Source: Typhlomys cinereus
Lineage: Eukaryota > Chordata > Mammalia > Rodentia > Platacanthomyidae
DNA length: 64,000 bases
NCBI GenBank assembly: GCA_023101885.1
Contig: JALPQD010000088.1
Span: forward strand, 1,337,501-1,401,500
Direction: 5' to 3'
In this document: positions 60,320 through 64,000 of the stretch, one piece after another
Position numbering within the stretch: the stretch's first letter is position 1
Layout: the number at the start of each line of letters is the position of its first letter
Translations under genes and position numbers: made by a program
The notes under the pieces: generated by a model
Told to the model about the DNA's origin: nothing
Databases searched by the model: none
What the model saw: only the letters and a program-made list of their open reading frames with translations

Positions 60320-60490
60320 AGAGAGAGAGAGAATGAGGGAGAGAGAAAGGAATATATGCCATGTGATACAGGTAGAGATCAGAATACAAGTTTTGGAAGC
60401 CAGTTCTCTCTTTTACCATGTGGGTTTCAGGGATTTAACTCAGGTCATTAGGTTAGCAAACAGACACCTTATCCATTTAGTTCTCTACAA
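60320..60490 (-). mobile_element. Degraded B3/B4-like SINE with (AG)n
   Basis: (AG)n, then 'caggtagagatcagaataca', 'atttaactcaggtcattagg' and 'aaacagacaccttatccatt', the complement of a rodent SINE body and head. Confidence 0.55.
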
Positions 60491-60494
60491 GTTT

Positions 60495-61690
60495 CAATGC
60501 ATAGAATATTTTATTGAACAAATAGAGTTCTATCAAAAGTCAATTAGAACAATTATCTATATTTATATTTTGTATCTGTTTCTTGGTTCAATTCTGTTTG
60601 CAACAATAAATGTTTCTTTGGGATTAAAAATATAAACTATCAATTCAAATGAAATGGGTAAGCAGATTAGAAATATAGCTACATTGCAAAACTAACTCAG
60701 AAAAGGAAGCCAAAACAGACCGATAACTCTTACAATGACTGAGCAGATACATTAAAATTTATCAACACCTTTCTCCCACAAACACAAGTGTTACAATTAT
60801 TTAACAGATAATTTTTAGCAACAATGAAAAATCTAAATGTGTGCTAATATTACCTCACACAATTATTTCAAAAATAAATACAGAAAAATGTTTTTCAGGC
60901 TATTGTATAAAACTGCTATAACAAAGTAAAAGGAAACCATGAGTATTGAACAAAATATTGCAAATCAACTTCACTTACAAATAAGATGCAAATGCCCTAC
61001 ATAAAATTTGAATCTGTGTTACAATGATATGGAAATATTCTAAATTACCATAATGTGTTATTTATGACACAATTCTTAAGACCTGAATCTCTTGATATGT
61101 TAGAAATATCATAAGCAGGCATGTTACTACTGTCCTCAATTTTTATAATCCTATCAACTTCTTCATATGTAGTCAGTGTTTAGAAGCTTTAGATAACCAG
61201 TATGATTTTAATAATTGTAGTTCCTTAGTGAATAGCAATTAGAAGTCTCTTGGTACATATTTACCCCAACCTCAAAAAATCCGATCAGTAGATAAGATGA
61301 AGAAATTGAAGTTTTAAAATTATTTGAGAATTAGAAGAATGATTTTGATGTTTATTACTGCATTTGTTAAGTGGTAGAATGTTCTTACAGTGGTTATTTT
61401 CACACTTCTGCTAAAACTGATTTACCCATTCACATTATGGGTTACTTTAGATTATGCAGAATCACTTCCTGTTGCAATTCATAAACACACATTGAGATAA
61501 ATTTACTAGCATGCAGTTCTAGAGATAGAGTGTCAGTAATAAGGACATTACACCTTCAAAGTTATGAATATGCTAATTTTGCCATAAAAATCAAGCAAGA
61601 AAAATCTCACTTTATGTTTGTAAATAAATGTGCAAAACAAATCTGTTGAAAAAGTATAAACACAACGGATAACTAGAAAAATATTTTGTA
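60495..61690. other. No gene seen
   Basis: AT-rich unassigned sequence. Confidence 0.5.
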
Positions 61691-61693
61691 TAA

Positions 61694-61764
61694 GGAGGAT
61701 ATCTCCTGAGACCAGAGTTCATGTTTTACAGGAATATGAACCATGGTCTCAGGAGATATCCTCC
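61694..61764. other. 71-nt near-perfect hairpin
   Basis: The arms ggaggatatctcctgagacc (61694-61713) and ggtctcaggagatatcctcc (61745-61764) are perfect complements. The stem continues with one A-T pair, a 2x2 internal loop and six further pairs (61717-61722 with 61736-61741), closed by a 13-nt loop. Size and shape resemble a microRNA precursor, but no expression or conservation can be judged here. It could also be a remnant of a small palindromic transposon. No repeat family recognised around it. Confidence 0.85.
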
Positions 61765-61769
61765 CTATT

Positions 61770-63005
61770 CAAAATCATACTGTGAATGATAGGTACCCTT
61801 CTGCATTAAATGACTACTAAAAATGACCAGTTTTAAGGAGATATATATTCATCTCTGTTCTACATGCACCAGTGTTACATTTATGAATAATAAGTAATCT
61901 GACATTGTGTCACTGAAAAAATTCTGTATATTGAGCTTTTATTCTTTATCTGAATGAGCAGGGATACTCACATTAATATAGTAATTCTGAGTTTCTGTAC
62001 ATATAAACACATTTTTAAGCAATGAAAAATAAACCATGAATCACTCCCAACATCACAAATTATACATATAATGACTTTGTGTGGTACATGGTCTTAGTTT
62101 GGATCCATGGAATAGGAATATGTTTAGCTTACTTGTTGCCACACTTAGAAGGCCATTTTTGCATTCTGTGCAACAAGTTTTCCTCTTTATTAGACAATTT
62201 CTTACCTTTTGGTCTCTAGTCATATTCAACCAAGTGCTTTTCTTTCCCCCCTCTCTCTCCTCCTTCTCTTCATGAGTGGCTATTTTGAGGGTTAAAAATA
62301 AACAACATTTTCCATCTGTTATAAACTCTACAAAGTGCTCTGAGATTGAATGTGTCTAGTACTTATATTGAATTGCATATAAAAGCAATGTATCTAAGTC
62401 TCTGATACTAGGCATCTGGTTTGTTCTCTCTGTGCTCTCTTTAATGCCTTCCTCTATCTGTCAAATGAATTTCCTTATTGGCAAAGGATAATGGAGACAT
62501 ACAATGAAGCAATCTTTTCCTTGGTAACTGAAAGAAAAAAAAAATATATATATATGATGGGCAAAGAGAGATTTAGAACATGCATGAAAATACAAACTGA
62601 ATGGTATAAGACATGTTTTGTTAAGACAGTGGCAGTGGGCTTGATTATTAAAGAAAATATACCCATGTGATAATCTTTTCTGTCTTCTTCAATGTCATCT
62701 CAAAATTGTGGTTTTTGATTTCCTTGAATAATGTATTGCACAATACTTTAGACCCAAAGGGGGGGGTGACATGACCCTACCTTCAAGATGTTTGTAAGAC
62801 AATGTTCAGTTAATGTATAGCCTAAAATATGCAATTTTTGGTAGCTGTTGATATAGGATTATTCCCTTAGACACTAAGACATAAAGGAGACATCCTAGGA
62901 GAGGTGACGTTGATCAGAAGCAAAGGGCAAGGAGAACTCATCTAAAACAAAACAAGAAAGATATTTGAAACCCAGGAAATAACATATGTTCATCAAGATT
63001 CCTGA
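61770..63005. other. No gene seen; short (TA)n at 62544-62555
   Basis: AT-rich unassigned sequence with a G run near 62760. Short open frames at 62081-62275 and 62475-62666 have no family features. Confidence 0.5.
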
Positions 63006-63009
63006 AGAG

Positions 63010-63300
63010 ATACCTCAACTTTTCTTTACTTTTAAAAATTAATTTTTCATTTTTCTACTTTTAGAAGCATATTGAGTATTCATCCCTGTTTCCCTTCATC
63101 CTTCTCTCTCCCATCCTCTCCTTTCCCTTCATCAGTCCTTCTCACTCACTTCCACCCTTCTGCCTGTCTTTTCTATGGACCTCAGGATATCCTCTGGGTT
63201 GTTTATTCTGGTGGGAGTTTAGACCTTTTTCTTTACTTGAACATGTTAGTTTAGTAACATTGAGGTCGTTCTTGGTTTGTCACAGTCTTTAAATCTCTAC
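63010..63300 (-). mobile_element. Probable old L1 3'-UTR remnant
   Basis: T-rich start, 'agaagcatattgagtattca', then CT-rich 'ccttctctctcccatcctct' and 'ggtgggagtttagacctttt'. Similar to the fragment at 24215 and to the antisense L1 3' ends elsewhere in the window. Confidence 0.4.
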
Positions 63301-64000
63301 ATCTAGCAAATCATTGTGTTCTTTTATTTTTATTATTTACTATCTATTGGAAGTACTCAATTCCTTCCATTTGTCTCCTCAAAAATTTAGTATAGGCTTT
63401 TGGTTTTTCTCATAATTTCTTCAATAACTTTGTCATTGCTTTTCATACACATTTCATTACCCTAACATCTTTACATACATCAATCTGAGCTTTTACTATT
63501 ACTCAAATACAATAGGACCTCTTCCATATATAAGAATGATAATTTTTCATTGTTTTAATTTGAAATTAAATAAAAAGAAATTGAAAGAAAAATTAGAATA
63601 AATTAAAATAAAAAGAAAAGCCTAGTTTTTTATCTTGGTATGTAAGATCCTTTACACTCTGACTTTGATTTTCCCACCTAGTATCATAACCAGGTCCCAC
63701 CTCACAAAATTGTGCATTTAAATACACTGGATATTTATGTATTGATATTTGCTTTAACTCTAAATTGTTTTGACTCTATAATGATCTGTGACCTAGTCTA
63801 CACAAATAAAATGCAAGTTTCATAGTAGATGATGTGCAGGTGTATGGACAAGACAGAATATATGTAGTGCAAACTTAGACTAATGTATAGCTACATTAGA
63901 CAGCCATGTGGACACTTAGATTATTCCTTTGGACCAGTTGCATGCCATACAAGGTATTGATTATTAAAGAGAACTTGGTCAAAAAGCATTCTTCCCTAAG
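63301..64000. other. No gene seen
   Basis: AT-rich unassigned sequence up to the window end. Confidence 0.5.

Overview
The window is AT-rich, CpG-poor mammalian intergenic DNA from a rodent. I find no intact host gene, no intron-exon structure and no RNA gene. Rodent evidence: (i) many copies of a tRNA-derived SINE whose head resembles murid B2; (ii) degraded B3/B4-like SINEs; (iii) LINE-1 copies with a long polypurine 3' UTR; (iv) two processed pseudogenes whose proteins are rodent-like. The dominant SINE has a B2-superfamily head, a body ending in (CA)n and an A-rich tail. From memory this best fits the DIP family of jerboas and relatives (Dipodoidea); that assignment is inference.

Layout. 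1-7.7 kb: unassigned DNA, a B4-like SINE, simple repeats, and an old SINE split by a minus-strand solo LTR (2966-3391). 7.7-9.1 kb: the 5' end of a class II (betaretrovirus-like) endogenous retrovirus, with LTR, tRNA-Lys-type primer-binding site, splice donor and a short gag start, invaded by two SINEs. 9.1-31 kb: mostly unassigned AT-rich DNA with SINEs, mammalian interspersed repeats, old L1 3'-UTR pieces, a 380-bp (CTTT)n tract at 22.7 kb and a small CpG cluster at 26.13-26.25 kb. 31.4-40.7 kb: a retroelement block with an RPL27 processed pseudogene set in the tail of a 5'-truncated L1, then two L1 5' halves facing each other. 40.8-47.8 kb: SINEs, 3'-only L1 insertions and a 300-bp polypyrimidine tract. 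47.8-50.6 kb: a glutamine synthetase (GLUL) retrocopy on the minus strand, with poly(A) tail and 18-bp target-site duplications, broken by two frameshifts and loss of a metal-binding Glu. 50.6-64 kb: SINEs, a 3'-only L1, a second solo LTR inside another SINE, a 68-bp inverted repeat at 55 kb, and a 71-nt near-perfect hairpin at 61.7 kb.

There is no operon or pathway here. What connects the parts is retrotransposition: L1 machinery explains the SINEs, both processed pseudogenes and the truncated L1s, all with variable target-site duplications, and the nesting gives a relative order of events. Most open reading frames in the window are read-through of SINEs or simple repeats. The least explained items are the 61.7-kb hairpin, the 55-kb inverted repeat, the convergent L1 pair, the CpG cluster and the unassigned internal part of the retrovirus.
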